From positions 496,001 through 560,000 of the forward strand of contig JAJCJJ010000001.1 in the NCBI GenBank assembly GCA_020555865.1: DNA of 64,000 nt, in the 5' to 3' direction. Positions 43,796-52,439 of this stretch are shown here, piece after piece (within the stretch, counting starts at the first letter, position 1; the number at the start of each line of letters is the position of its first letter). This DNA comes from a bacterium 210917-DFI.7.65 (GTDB lineage: Bacteria > Bacillota > Clostridia > Oscillospirales > Oscillospiraceae). The translations under genes were made by a program, and so were the position numbers. The notes beneath the pieces were generated by a model, which was given only the letters and a program-made list of their open reading frames with translations, searched no databases and was not told where the DNA came from.

Positions 43796-44588
43796 ACTGC
43801 TGCTGAGCGATGCAGGAAAACTGCTGGCCGGACTTATGCTTCCGCTGTTGGGTACAACGCTGGGAGCGGGGACCGTGTTTTTTTTGAAGAGGGAGCTTCA
43901 GCCGGCGGTGCAGAAAACCTTACTGGGCTTTGCCGCCGGTGTGATGATCGCGGCCTCTGTATGGTCGCTGCTGATCCCGGCCATTGATATGGCCGAAGCG
44001 TCCGGCGTTGTCGCGTGGGTGCCGGCTGTGGCCGGTTTTCTGAGCGGTGTGGGTTTCCTCCTTCTGCTGGACACCTTTGTGCCCCATCTTCACCTGGATA
44101 CGGAGCGCCCGGAGGGAAAAGCCTGCGGCTTGGGCAAATCTTCGATGCTGATGTTGGCGGTTACGCTGCATAATATCCCGGAGGGGATGGCGGTGGGTGT
44201 AGTGCTGGCCGGCATGCTGTCGGGTGGTGCGATCAGCGCCGCTGCGGCATTTACACTGGCGCTCGGTATCGCCATTCAAAACTTTCCGGAGGGAGCTGTC
44301 ATTTCCATGCCTCTGGTGGGATCCGGGCTAAGTCGGCGTAAAGCTTTTGGGTATGGCTTTTTGTCCGGAGTGGTGGAACCGCTGGGGGCAGCGGCTACCA
44401 TCCTTCTTACCGCCTGGATCACGCCCATCCTTCCGTATATCCTCGCCTTTGCCGCCGGCGCCATGATCTATGTGGTTGTGGAAGAGCTGATTCCGGAGGC
44501 TCAGGCGGGCGATCATTCCAATGTAGGCACCATCGGTGCGGCGCTGGGCTTTGCGCTGATGATGCTGCTGGATGTGGCTTTGGGATAA
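43785..44588 (+). CDS. ZIP-family divalent metal transporter
   Basis: A 267-residue membrane protein with about eight hydrophobic segments. The start is TTG at 43785, with GGAGG 9 bp upstream, and overlaps the trxB stop by 11 bp. The ZIP metal-site helices are clear: AVTLHNIPEGMAVGVVL (TM4) and GIAIQNFPEGAVISMPL (TM5), each with the H/N...PE(G/x) pattern, and a cytosolic loop with PHLHLD. It imports zinc or another divalent metal. Its coupling with thiol-redox genes is notable because zinc binds thiols. Confidence 0.92.
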   Translation: MIVELLLSDAGKLLAGLMLPLLGTTLGAGTVFFLKRELQPAVQKTLLGFAAGVMIAASVWSLLIPAIDMAEASGVVAWVPAVAGFLSGVGFLLLLDTFVPHLHLDTERPEGKACGLGKSSMLMLAVTLHNIPEGMAVGVVLAGMLSGGAISAAAAFTLALGIAIQNFPEGAVISMPLVGSGLSRRKAFGYGFLSGVVEPLGAAATILLTAWITPILPYILAFAAGAMIYVVVEELIPEAQAGDHSNVGTIGAALGFALMMLLDVALG

Positions 44589-44605
44589 AGCGCGCTGCGC
44601 AAACG

Positions 44606-44645
44606 AAAACAACCTCGGTGGCTATTCATGCACCGAGGTTGTTTT
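44606..44645. terminator. Bidirectional terminator between ZIP and NSS genes
   Basis: AAAACAACCTCGGTG and CACCGAGGTTGTTTT form a 15-bp stem around a ten-base loop, serving the two convergent genes. Confidence 0.9.
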
Positions 44646-44674
44646 ATCTGTTTCAGAATGCGTGCCGCCGCCGC

Positions 44675-46045
44675 TCAGGCCAGGAATTTGTCATACAGGC
44701 CGAAGAAGAAAATAAACAGCACGATCACCGGCAGGATATAGGTGAGATAAGGCCGCGCCCAATTGGGCATTTTCAGGCCTGTTCCGGTGTTGGCTTCTTT
44801 TTGGAACTTGTCCCAGCCCCAGCCGTAACGGCTGACGCAGAACAGCAGATATACCAGTGAGCCCAAAGGCAGGAACAGGTTGCTGACGAGGAAATCCTCC
44901 AGATCCATAATGGTGCCGCCGAATACGGCGAAACCGTCCCAGCTCCATAGATTGTAGCCCAGTATGCAGGGCATCGACAGGAGAATAATCAGCACCAGAT
45001 TGACAAAACCCGATTTGCGGCGGCTGCAGCCGGTCAGTTCCATACCGCAGCAGATGATGTTTTCAAATACGGCGAACACTGTGGACAGAGCCGCAAAAGC
45101 CATAAACAGGAAGAAGAGGCTTCCCCAGAAGCGTCCCATGAACATATTGGCAAAAATGTTGGGCAGCGTGATAAAAATCAGGTTGGGACCGGAGGTCTGA
45201 TCTACATGATAGGTGAAACAGGCCGGAAAAATGATCAGCCCTGCAGTGATGGCGACAAAGGTGTCCAGCACGACCACGCGGGCAGATTCACCCAGCAGGG
45301 AGTGCTCTTTGCCAATATAGCTGCCGAAAATTGCCATGGCGCCGATACCAAGGCTCAGCGTGAAAAAAGCCTGGTTCATGGCGCTCACCAGCGTACTGAT
45401 TACGCCGACTTCCTGCATCCGTGCAAAGTCCGGCAGCAGATAGAAAGAAAGCCCCTCTTTGGCACCGGGCAGGAAAAAGCTGTTGATCGCCAGGATCACC
45501 ATAATGGCCAACAGCGCCAGCATCATGATCTTGGTGATTCGTTCCAGGCCGCTCTGCAGGCCTCGGATGCAGACCAGAATGCCGATTACGACCACCACGA
45601 CCATCCAGAACGTCATTACGCTGGGGTTGGCCAGCACGTCTGCAAAGACCCCTTCCACAGCGGCGGCGTCCAGTCCTTCAAAACGGCCGGCGGCGGTCAG
45701 ATAAAAATAGTGCAGCATCCAGCCGGCAACTGTGGTGTAGAACATCATCAAAAGATAGCAGCCGATCAGGGTGATATAGCCGTGGATATGCCATTTCTGC
45801 CCGGGTTTTTCAAGGGCCTGGTAAGCCCGCACAGGGCTTTTCTGGCTGGCGCGGCCCACGGCGAATTCCATGCTCAGAATTGGCAGGCCGAGGATGATCA
45901 GGAAAATAATATAAAAAAGCACGAAAGTGCCGCCCCCGCCCTGGCCGGCAATGTACGGAAATTTCCATACGTTTCCAATGCCGATGGCGCAGCCTGCGGA
46001 AAGCAGGATAAATCCCAGTCTGGAACGCAATTGATCTCGTTTCAT
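44675..46045 (-). CDS. Sodium-dependent NSS (SNF/SLC6) family transporter
   Basis: A 456-residue protein with 11-12 transmembrane segments. TM1 carries the sodium-site signature RLGFILLSAGCAIGIGNVWKFP (residues 8-29), followed by TM2 GGGTFVLFYIIFLIILGLPIL, both diagnostic of the NSS family. TM6 contains FTLSLGIGAMAIFGSY. The family couples Na+ to uptake of amino acids or related compounds; the substrate cannot be read from sequence. It is divergently transcribed from a LysR gene that may control it, with about 110 bp between. Confidence 0.92.
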   Translation of the reverse strand: MKRDQLRSRLGFILLSAGCAIGIGNVWKFPYIAGQGGGGTFVLFYIIFLIILGLPILSMEFAVGRASQKSPVRAYQALEKPGQKWHIHGYITLIGCYLLMMFYTTVAGWMLHYFYLTAAGRFEGLDAAAVEGVFADVLANPSVMTFWMVVVVVIGILVCIRGLQSGLERITKIMMLALLAIMVILAINSFFLPGAKEGLSFYLLPDFARMQEVGVISTLVSAMNQAFFTLSLGIGAMAIFGSYIGKEHSLLGESARVVVLDTFVAITAGLIIFPACFTYHVDQTSGPNLIFITLPNIFANMFMGRFWGSLFFLFMAFAALSTVFAVFENIICCGMELTGCSRRKSGFVNLVLIILLSMPCILGYNLWSWDGFAVFGGTIMDLEDFLVSNLFLPLGSLVYLLFCVSRYGWGWDKFQKEANTGTGLKMPNWARPYLTYILPVIVLFIFFFGLYDKFLA

Positions 46046-46098
46046 GGTGTATACCTCCCCCTATTGCAATTTCTGATTGTACCATAAAAGGTTGGAAA

Positions 46099-46127
46099 TT
46101 GATAATAGGATAATCCCATGCTATAAT
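46099..46127 (+). promoter_or_regulatory. lysR promoter in the divergent NSS-lysR region
   Basis: TTGATA (46099-46104), a 17-bp spacer and TATAAT (46122-46127) drive lysR. On the opposite strand an extended -10 TGGTACAAT near 46077-46085 can serve the NSS gene. The spacer holds the imperfect dyad AGGATAATCCC... that a LysR protein could bind. Confidence 0.65.
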
Positions 46128-46157
46128 TGCGTTATCTTATAATACGGGGGAGTTTCC

Positions 46158-47042
46158 ATGAATACAACCCAGTTGGAATATTTTGTCAGTGTGGCGGAGC
46201 TGCACAGTTTTACAAAAGCAGCGCAGAAGCACTATGTGTCACAGACAGCGGTTACGCAGCAGATTCAAAACCTGGAGGAAATTCTGAATACTACGCTGTT
46301 TGACCGCACCAAGCGGCCCATTCAGCTGACCGACGAAGGAACCATGCTGCTTACAGACGCCAAAGCGATTTTGGAGCGGATGTACGGTGCTGTTGCGAAA
46401 CTGTCCAATGTGTCCAGCAGCGTCGGCGGTTCCCTGCGCATTGGATATACAAAAGGTTACGAGCGCAGCAGTCTGTCCGCGATGCTGCGACGCTATCACC
46501 GGGATTACCCCAATGTGTTTCTTTCCTGCTGCCGTCACAATAGCAAGGAATTGACTGAAGCGCTGTTGTCCGGCGCGCTGGACATGATTTTCACTTGGGA
46601 TCACGACCCGATTATGGCCATGCCTCAGATCGAATATGTGGAAGTGGAGCACTCATCGTTGGATGTGGTGCTCTACAACGCCCACCCGCTTGTGTACCGT
46701 TCGTTCCTGCGCCGGGAAGATTTGAGGGAGGAAAAGTTCATTTATCTGACGCCCTCAGGCACCATTTGCGACGATAGCTATATCCGCCTTTACCAGGAAG
46801 CGGGGTATGAACCGAATATCATCTATTACACGGACGACATCGACAGTATTTTGATGATGGTCGCCGCAGAGGAGGGGATCTCAGTGATGCCGACGTATAT
46901 TACCCGAAAACTGTATCACACGGAAGGCATTGTATGTGTTCCGCTGCGGGGCGAGCAGGAGTGCGCCGCCATTCTCGCGGTGTGGAAAGCGGACCGTGCC
47001 AACCAGCGCCTGCAGGAATTCAAAGAATATCTGCACCGATGA
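46158..47042 (+). CDS. LysR-family regulator, divergent from the NSS transporter
   Basis: A 294-residue regulator. The N-terminal winged HTH is MNTTQLEYFVSVAELHSFTK then AAQKHYVSQTAVTQQIQNLE (residues 1-40), followed by a type-2 periplasmic-binding-protein-like effector domain (SLRIGYTKGYERSSLSAMLR onward). Its divergent arrangement with the transporter is the usual layout for LysR control of a neighbour. The 250 bp downstream hold no gene I can support. Confidence 0.92.
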   Translation: MNTTQLEYFVSVAELHSFTKAAQKHYVSQTAVTQQIQNLEEILNTTLFDRTKRPIQLTDEGTMLLTDAKAILERMYGAVAKLSNVSSSVGGSLRIGYTKGYERSSLSAMLRRYHRDYPNVFLSCCRHNSKELTEALLSGALDMIFTWDHDPIMAMPQIEYVEVEHSSLDVVLYNAHPLVYRSFLRREDLREEKFIYLTPSGTICDDSYIRLYQEAGYEPNIIYYTDDIDSILMMVAAEEGISVMPTYITRKLYHTEGIVCVPLRGEQECAAILAVWKADRANQRLQEFKEYLHR

Positions 47043-47293
47043 GCGCTGGATTGGGCCGGCCTTTTGACGCTGGCCTTGCAGCACTGCAGCAACGGCAGGA
47101 TGAAACGCTGTCTCTGCGGGCGGTTCTGTCAACAGAATCTGGATGTCCTGCGGAAGATCCTGCACCGGGCGCAGGTGGTAGAAGGAGATGCTGAAACGCG
47201 CAACAAAACCTTTCAGGTCATTGTCTTCGGCGTGCTGGCGGAAGTGAAAAGGGAAAACACAGAAGGGGCTGATTTCCCCCAAGCCCCCAAGGT

Positions 47294-47614
47294 TTAGATG
47301 CCGTAGACCTCTTTGGCCATGTTGAAAGCGGCCCAGGCTTTGGGCCAGCCGGCATAAAAGGCGGCATGGGTCAAAACTTCTGCCATTTCTTCCTGTGTGA
47401 CGCCGTTATTTTTGGCATTCTCTAGATGAAAACGGGACGAAGAATCCACCAGCCCCTGTGCCATCAGGGCCACTACGGTAACGAGAGAGCGATCCCGCAG
47501 GGAAAGCTGTGCTTCCCGGCTCCAAACCTGTCCGAAGAGGATATCATCATTCAGTTCAGCAAATTTTGGGGCGAAAGCGCCCAAGGCGTCTCGGCCTGCT
47601 GTTACTTTTTCCAT
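47294..47614 (-). CDS. Carboxymuconolactone decarboxylase-like (AhpD fold) protein
   Basis: A 106-residue single-domain protein. The pattern LSLRDRSLVTVVALMAQGLV then HLENAKNNGVTQEEMAEVLT and HAAFYAGWPKAWAAF is that of the CMD family. The CxxC pair of AhpD peroxidase partners is absent, so it is of the decarboxylase-like type of unknown substrate. Upstream on the same strand is a cupin relic, and CMD-cupin pairs or fusions are common. Confidence 0.88.
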   Translation of the reverse strand: MEKVTAGRDALGAFAPKFAELNDDILFGQVWSREAQLSLRDRSLVTVVALMAQGLVDSSSRFHLENAKNNGVTQEEMAEVLTHAAFYAGWPKAWAAFNMAKEVYGI

Positions 47615-47636
47615 TTCTGTACGTCCTTTCTGAAAT

Positions 47637-47885
47637 TTAATGGGTTAGGGCAATGTGCAGTAAAACTGTATCGGCAATCGCCTCCAGCCATTCGCTGGAG
47701 ACGCCCTCTGCAGGAGCTTCCGCCGCCAGGTGGGGGAAGCAACTGTCCGGTGCAGCGCCGTGCCAGTGTTTTGCTTCATAGAGAATTGGCGCCACATCAC
47801 CGGGATGCAGTTCCCGAACCGGGCGGCCCCAGTGCTGGTAATATCTGCGCCCTGTGTTGATTTTGCGCGGTGTAAGCCACTGCGG
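47637..47885 (-). pseudogene. Cupin-domain protein, C-terminal relic
   Basis: The minus-strand frame ending at TAA 47639-47637 reads YYQHWGRPVRELHPGDV, then YEAKHWHGAAPDSCFPHLA and SSEWLEAIAD. It is the second half of a small cupin with the metal-binding KHWHGA motif. The N-terminal half, with the other histidines and a start codon, is missing. It lies just upstream of the CMD gene on the same strand. Confidence 0.65.
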
Positions 47886-47924
47886 GCTGACGTTTGCAGC
47901 AGCTTTATTGTAGAACGGTGCGGC

Positions 47925-47953
47925 TTGACAGGGAAGAGAGAAACCGTTAAGAT
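47925..47953 (+). promoter_or_regulatory. Promoter of the second lysR gene
   Basis: TTGACA (47925-47930), a 17-bp spacer and TAAGAT (47948-47953), 39 bp before the ATG at 47992. Confidence 0.65.
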
Positions 47954-47991
47954 AGTATCAACCAATAGTTTAAGCCGAAGGGGGCGGCGAA

Positions 47992-48900
47992 ATGTACCAT
48001 CCGCATCTGAAAGCGTTTTTGTGTGTGGCGGAGTGCGGCAGTTTTTCCAAAGCGGCGGAAAAACTGTTTGTATCTGCCACTGCGGTGATGAAGCAGATGA
48101 ATCAGCTGGAAGCGCATCTGGGACTGCACCTGCTGGAGCGAACGAACCACGGTGTCGTTTTGACGCCGGCGGGGGAATCTGTCTGCCGGGACGCCCGTTT
48201 TCTTGTGGCTTATTCGGAGGAAGCTCTGGCCCGGGCCAGAGCGATAGAGGGACAGACCGCGAGTATTCTGCGGGTGGGCACGTCCATTTTGAATCCCTGC
48301 GGGGTATTTATGGATCTGTGGCAGAAGGTGAGCGGACAATTTCCTCAGTATAAGGTGCAGATTGTGCCGTTTGAGGACGATCACAGAGGGATTCTGTCCG
48401 TCCTCGACCATATGGGGCAGAGCATCGATTTTCTGGCAGGGGTGTGCGACAGCGCTCAGTGGCTGCGGCGGTGCCGCTTTTATCCGTTGGGCGTTTACCA
48501 AAAGTGCGTGGCGGTGCCGCTGGGGCATCGCCTGGCGCAGCGGGAGTGTTTGACGCTGCGGGATCTGGAGGGAGAAACGCTGATGATGGTGCGCCGGGGC
48601 GATTCTGCCGTCAATGATCGGATCCGGGATGCGCTGGAGCGGCAACACCCTGCCATACGCATCGAAGATACCGAGCCGTTTTACGACATTTCCGTTTATA
48701 ACCGCTGCGTGCAGCAGGGAAATCTACTGCTGAATGTGGAGTGCTGGAAGAATGTGCATCCGCTGCTGCGCACTATTCCCGTGGATTGGGCGTATACCAT
48801 CCCTTATGGCCTGCTCTATGCCAAGGAGCCGCCGAAGCGGGTGTGTGCGGTCCTGCGTGCGCTGGATGCGCTGGGGCAGGCGGAGAAAAACGGATTATAA
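47992..48900 (+). CDS. LysR-family transcriptional regulator
   Basis: A 302-residue protein. The HTH lies in MYHPHLKAFLCVAECGSFSK, AAEKLFVSATAVMKQMNQLE, then LLERTNHGVVLTPAG, followed by a LysR substrate-binding domain (SILRVGTSILNPCGVFMDLW). It is divergent from the cupin/CMD remnant, which may have been its target, and is followed by rqcH after 37 bp on the same strand. Confidence 0.9.
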   Translation: MYHPHLKAFLCVAECGSFSKAAEKLFVSATAVMKQMNQLEAHLGLHLLERTNHGVVLTPAGESVCRDARFLVAYSEEALARARAIEGQTASILRVGTSILNPCGVFMDLWQKVSGQFPQYKVQIVPFEDDHRGILSVLDHMGQSIDFLAGVCDSAQWLRRCRFYPLGVYQKCVAVPLGHRLAQRECLTLRDLEGETLMMVRRGDSAVNDRIRDALERQHPAIRIEDTEPFYDISVYNRCVQQGNLLLNVECWKNVHPLLRTIPVDWAYTIPYGLLYAKEPPKRVCAVLRALDALGQAEKNGL

Positions 48901-48937
48901 TATGCCGCATGCTGTGCGGAAAAAGGAGGAACCCGAT

Positions 48938-50692
48938 ATGCCAATGGACGCTGCGACCTTGGGCGCTGCCGCGCAGGAAGTGCGCAAGGCACTTGTGGGG
49001 GCGCGAATTGATAAAATCCAGCAGCCGACCCGGGATCAGATCGTTATGCTGCTGCCCCGGGGACAGCGTCTGCTGCTCAACGCCGGGGCCAACCAGCCGC
49101 GGCTGCAGCTCACCGGGCTGCTGCGGGAGAATCCTGCGCAGCCGCCCATGTTCTGCATGTTGTTGCGCAAGCATCTGACCGGGGCCAGGCTGATTGAAGT
49201 TACGCAGCCGGAGATGGAGCGCGTAGTCTGCCTGCATCTGGAGGGCCGGGACGAATTGGGTGAACTGTGCCGCCGCACCCTGGTGCTGGAGGCCATGGGC
49301 CGACAGGCGAATCTGATTCTGCTCGACGACGGGGGGCGCATTGTGGACTGTATGCGCCGAGTGGATTTGGATGTTTCCGATCGCCGCCAGCTGCTGCCGG
49401 GCCTGTTTTATCGTCTGCCGCCTGCCCAGGCGGATAAGCGGTCTCCGCTGTCTCTGGCGGAGGGGGAATTTGCCGCCCTTCTTTCCGGTGTGGAGGAGGA
49501 TGAGCCGCTGCATCGCTGGTTGCTGCGCTCCTTTTTCGGACTCTCGCCTCTGGTGTGCCGGGAGCTGGTGTACCGTTCCTGCGGCAGCACCGACGCCCCG
49601 GCGGCCGCGCTGGACGAGGTGCAGCGCAGCCGCTTGTGCGCGGCGTGGGATGATCTGCTTCGGCGCATCCGGGAAGAAGAGTATGCGCCGACGATGCTGG
49701 TGCAGCAGGGAAAGCCTATGGACTATTCCTGCTTTCCGATCGCGCAGTACGAAGGTGCGGCGGAGGCGGTATCCTTTGGGAGTATGGGGGAACTGCTGGA
49801 CGCTTTTTACGAAACCCGGGAGCGGGCCGAGCGGGTGCGGCAGCTGGGCCACGATCTGCGCCAGACCGCTACGGCGGCCCGGGACCGCGTACGCCGCAAG
49901 ATTGCAGTGCAGGAGAAGGAATACCAGACCACCCAGAACCGCGACGCCCTGCGTCGCGCCGGGGATTTAATCACGGCCAACCTTTACCGCATGGAAAAGG
50001 GAGTCTCCGTCCTGGAGGCAGAGGACTATTATCAGGAGAACATGCCGGTAGTACAGATTGCCCTGGATCCCCTGCTTACGCCGCAGCAGAACGCAGCAAA
50101 ATATTATAAACGCTACAACAAAGCCAAGACAGCCGAGAAGGTGCTTCGGGAACAGATTGAAAAAGGAAAAGTGGAACTGGAGTATCTTGAAAGTATTCTG
50201 GAAGAGCTTTGGGAAGCGGAAGGCGAGCAGGACTTCCGCGACATCCGTGCTGAATTGAAAGACGGCGGGTATCTCAAGCAGCATAAGGGTGAAAAAAAGC
50301 AGATCAAACGTGCTTCCAAGCCTCGCCTGTTCCATTCCAGTGCCGGGCTGCGTATCAGTGTAGGCCGCAATAACCGGCAGAATGACTTGCTTACTTGCAA
50401 GGAGGCGGCCCCCGGCGATCTTTGGTTTCATACCCAGAAGATCCATGGTTCTCATGTGATCCTGCACACCGCCGGGCAGCCGGCCGACGAGCAGAGTATG
50501 CGGGAGGCGGCGCAGCTGGCTGCTTATTATTCCCGTGCGCGGGAGAGTCAGAATGTACCAGTGGATTACACGCCGGTGCGCTATGTGAAAAAACCGGCGG
50601 GGGCAAAGCCTGGCATGGTGATTTACACGACGTACCGCACCGTTTATGTTACGCCGGAAGAGAGTCAGGTGAAAACACTTCGGGAGGAATGA
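48938..50692 (+). CDS. rqcH: Ribosome quality-control protein RqcH (NFACT family)
   Basis: A 584-residue protein. The start is ATG 48938, with AAAAGGAGG 8 bp upstream; earlier in-frame codons overlap lysR. The N-terminal NFACT-N domain (ARIDKIQQPTRDQIVMLLPR) is followed by HhH and a long coiled coil (about 290-440: AKYYKRYNKAKTAEKVLREQ). The C-terminal NFACT-R domain has ISVGRNNRQNDLLT and DLWFHTQKIHGSHVIL. RqcH binds obstructed 50S subunits and adds alanine tails to stalled peptides. Older annotation calls the family fibronectin-binding protein FbpA. Confidence 0.95.
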   Translation: MPMDAATLGAAAQEVRKALVGARIDKIQQPTRDQIVMLLPRGQRLLLNAGANQPRLQLTGLLRENPAQPPMFCMLLRKHLTGARLIEVTQPEMERVVCLHLEGRDELGELCRRTLVLEAMGRQANLILLDDGGRIVDCMRRVDLDVSDRRQLLPGLFYRLPPAQADKRSPLSLAEGEFAALLSGVEEDEPLHRWLLRSFFGLSPLVCRELVYRSCGSTDAPAAALDEVQRSRLCAAWDDLLRRIREEEYAPTMLVQQGKPMDYSCFPIAQYEGAAEAVSFGSMGELLDAFYETRERAERVRQLGHDLRQTATAARDRVRRKIAVQEKEYQTTQNRDALRRAGDLITANLYRMEKGVSVLEAEDYYQENMPVVQIALDPLLTPQQNAAKYYKRYNKAKTAEKVLREQIEKGKVELEYLESILEELWEAEGEQDFRDIRAELKDGGYLKQHKGEKKQIKRASKPRLFHSSAGLRISVGRNNRQNDLLTCKEAAPGDLWFHTQKIHGSHVILHTAGQPADEQSMREAAQLAAYYSRARESQNVPVDYTPVRYVKKPAGAKPGMVIYTTYRTVYVTPEESQVKTLREE

Positions 50693-50698
50693 ATAAGG

Positions 50699-51142
50699 AT
50701 GATCGAACGGGTGGATGAGGGGAAACAGGCTTATCTCCCGCTCCTCCTGTTGGCCGATGAACAGGAGGACATGATCGAGCGCTATCTGGACCGGGGCGCA
50801 TTGTACGTGCTGCGCGAAAATGACATGATACTGGCCGTATGTGTGGTGACGGAAGAAGGCGGCGGCATTTTTGAGGTGAAAAATCTGGCGGTGGCGCCGG
50901 AACATCAGAGAAAGGGGGGGGGCCGGGCTATGCTGGATTTTGTGCAGGCACGTTATCGGGGCTGCGGCCGCTTCCTGCAGGTCGGTACCGGAGAAAGTCC
51001 GCTGACGGTCCCGTTTTATCAGCGCTGCGGCTTTGTTTATTCCCACCGTATTCCGGATTTTTTCACGCAGTACTATGACCATCCCATTGTAGAAGCCGGC
51101 GTGCGGCTGGAAGATATGGTTTATTTTCGGCGGCCGCTGTAA
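50699..51142 (+). CDS. GNAT-family N-acetyltransferase
   Basis: A 147-residue single-domain acetyltransferase. The acetyl-CoA loop is VKNLAVAPEHQRKGGGRAML (about residues 60-79) and the final motif is VPFYQRCGFVYSHRIPDFF. It starts 6 bp after rqcH and is probably co-transcribed. The substrate is unknown. Confidence 0.88.
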   Translation: MIERVDEGKQAYLPLLLLADEQEDMIERYLDRGALYVLRENDMILAVCVVTEEGGGIFEVKNLAVAPEHQRKGGGRAMLDFVQARYRGCGRFLQVGTGESPLTVPFYQRCGFVYSHRIPDFFTQYYDHPIVEAGVRLEDMVYFRRPL

Positions 51143-51322
51143 TGACGCTGCCTCGACCGCTTTGGCGGGATTTCTTGGATGGGCATGGGGTAGGATACAA
51201 GGCGGATGTGTGCGTTACCGGCTGCGGGAAAGACAAAGTGTGGCAAATGTGCTATGCTGGAGGGGAAACATCCGATCGTATTCATGATATTCGTCTGGAA
51301 CAGAGCAGGGAGGAACAACGGA

Positions 51323-51889
51323 TTGAAACAGGAAGCGTTTGCCGGACAAAAGAATATATACCCAGTGCCGCCGCAGGCGGTGCTGAACGTAGATGTCCTG
51401 CTGCAGGAGGTCATTGCCCAGGCAAAGACGCTGCATATCCCGGTGTCGGAACACATCCAGCCCCATGTGCGTATTAACCGGCGTGCCACGGGCCGGTTCG
51501 GTGCCTGTTTTGCCGATCGGAGGACGGGCACGTTTCAAATTGAAATATCCGACGTGCTGCTGACGGCACGGCGGCAGGTATGCTGCCAGACGTTGGCTCA
51601 TGAGGTGCTGCATACCTGCTACGGCTGCCAAAACCATAAAAAACGCTGGCAGCAGTATGCCGAGCGCATGAACTGTGCGTATGGCTATGCCATCGCCCGT
51701 ACGGACAGTCCGGAACGGCTGGGGGTGGAGAATAAACGGGTGGTGCGTTATTTGGTACGCTGCGGCGGATGCGGAGCGGAGATTCCCCGCGCGCGGCGCT
51801 CCCGTTTGGTGGAGCACCCAGAGGAGTTCTGCTGCGCCAAATGCGGCGGAACGCTGACGGTGGAGCGTGTGGCGGAGCAGAAGTCATGA
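51323..51889 (+). CDS. SprT-like zinc metallopeptidase
   Basis: A 188-residue protein. The start proposed is TTG 51323, with AGGGAGG 9 bp upstream; no ATG in a good context gives the same N-terminus. The catalytic zinc motif is H93-E94-xx-H97 in LAHEVLHTCYG, with a further histidine at about 105. A C-terminal zinc ribbon has CGGCG and CCAKCGG. SprT/Spartan-type proteases cleave DNA-protein crosslinks in eukaryotes; the bacterial role is unclear. It overlaps the PAP2 gene by 4 bp. Confidence 0.8.
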   Translation: MKQEAFAGQKNIYPVPPQAVLNVDVLLQEVIAQAKTLHIPVSEHIQPHVRINRRATGRFGACFADRRTGTFQIEISDVLLTARRQVCCQTLAHEVLHTCYGCQNHKKRWQQYAERMNCAYGYAIARTDSPERLGVENKRVVRYLVRCGGCGAEIPRARRSRLVEHPEEFCCAKCGGTLTVERVAEQKS

Positions 51890-52380
51890 CATCGGAACGT
51901 TATGAAAAGCTCGTAGCGCCGTTGCGGCGCCATCCCCGGGCTGTCGCCGCGCTGGCGGGGGTGAATCAGGCATTGACTGCGCTTTGTTATACAGTTTACC
52001 CATTGTTGCTTCTTTTCCTTCTGGGGGAGAGGGATGCGCGGTTTTGGCGCTGTCTGTTGGTGCCGGCGGTTTCCTTTGCCGCCGTCACGCTGTTCCGCTC
52101 GGCCTGTAACGCGCCCCGTCCCTATGAGCAAGGGATTGACGCGCTGCTGAAAAAGAAGCGGACGGGCCATTCTTTTCCCAGCCGCCATGTATTTTCTGCA
52201 GTGATGATCGCTGTCACAGCGGCTTATCTGTTACCGGCACTGTCTGTGCCGCTTTTTGTGGCAGCGGCTTTGCTGGCGCTGATTCGTGTGCTGGGTGGGA
52301 TTCATTACCCCAGGGATGTTTTCTGTGGAGCGCTCTTTGCACTGATCGCCGGCGGAATCGGCTTTTGGCTGATCCCCTGA
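51886..52380 (+). CDS. PAP2-superfamily membrane phosphatase
   Basis: A 164-residue membrane protein with about five hydrophobic segments. The three catalytic motifs are present: RSACNAPRPYEQG, GHSFPSRHVF and IRVLGGIHYPRDVF. It is probably a lipid phosphatase for undecaprenyl diphosphate or phosphatidate. The start ATG 51886 overlaps the SprT-like stop as ATGA. Confidence 0.9.
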   Translation: MTSERYEKLVAPLRRHPRAVAALAGVNQALTALCYTVYPLLLLFLLGERDARFWRCLLVPAVSFAAVTLFRSACNAPRPYEQGIDALLKKKRTGHSFPSRHVFSAVMIAVTAAYLLPALSVPLFVAAALLALIRVLGGIHYPRDVFCGALFALIAGGIGFWLIP

Positions 52381-52388
52381 AAAATCGA

Positions 52389-52428
52389 AAAACAGGAACC
52401 GATCCTGACACGATCGGTTCCTGTTTTT
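52389..52428. terminator. Bidirectional terminator
   Basis: AACAGGAACCGATC pairs with GATCGGTTCCTGTT around CTGACAC, with an A run before and a T run after, between convergent genes. Confidence 0.92.
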
Positions 52429-52439
52429 GTTTGCCATAT

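Noticed and set aside
47064..47297. 77-codon plus-strand frame between lysR and the CMD gene
   Set aside because: No ribosome site, no recognisable family, and it runs into the convergent gene.
51142..51477. 111-codon plus-strand frame after the GNAT gene
   Set aside because: It is out of frame with the SprT-like gene it overlaps and has no family pattern.
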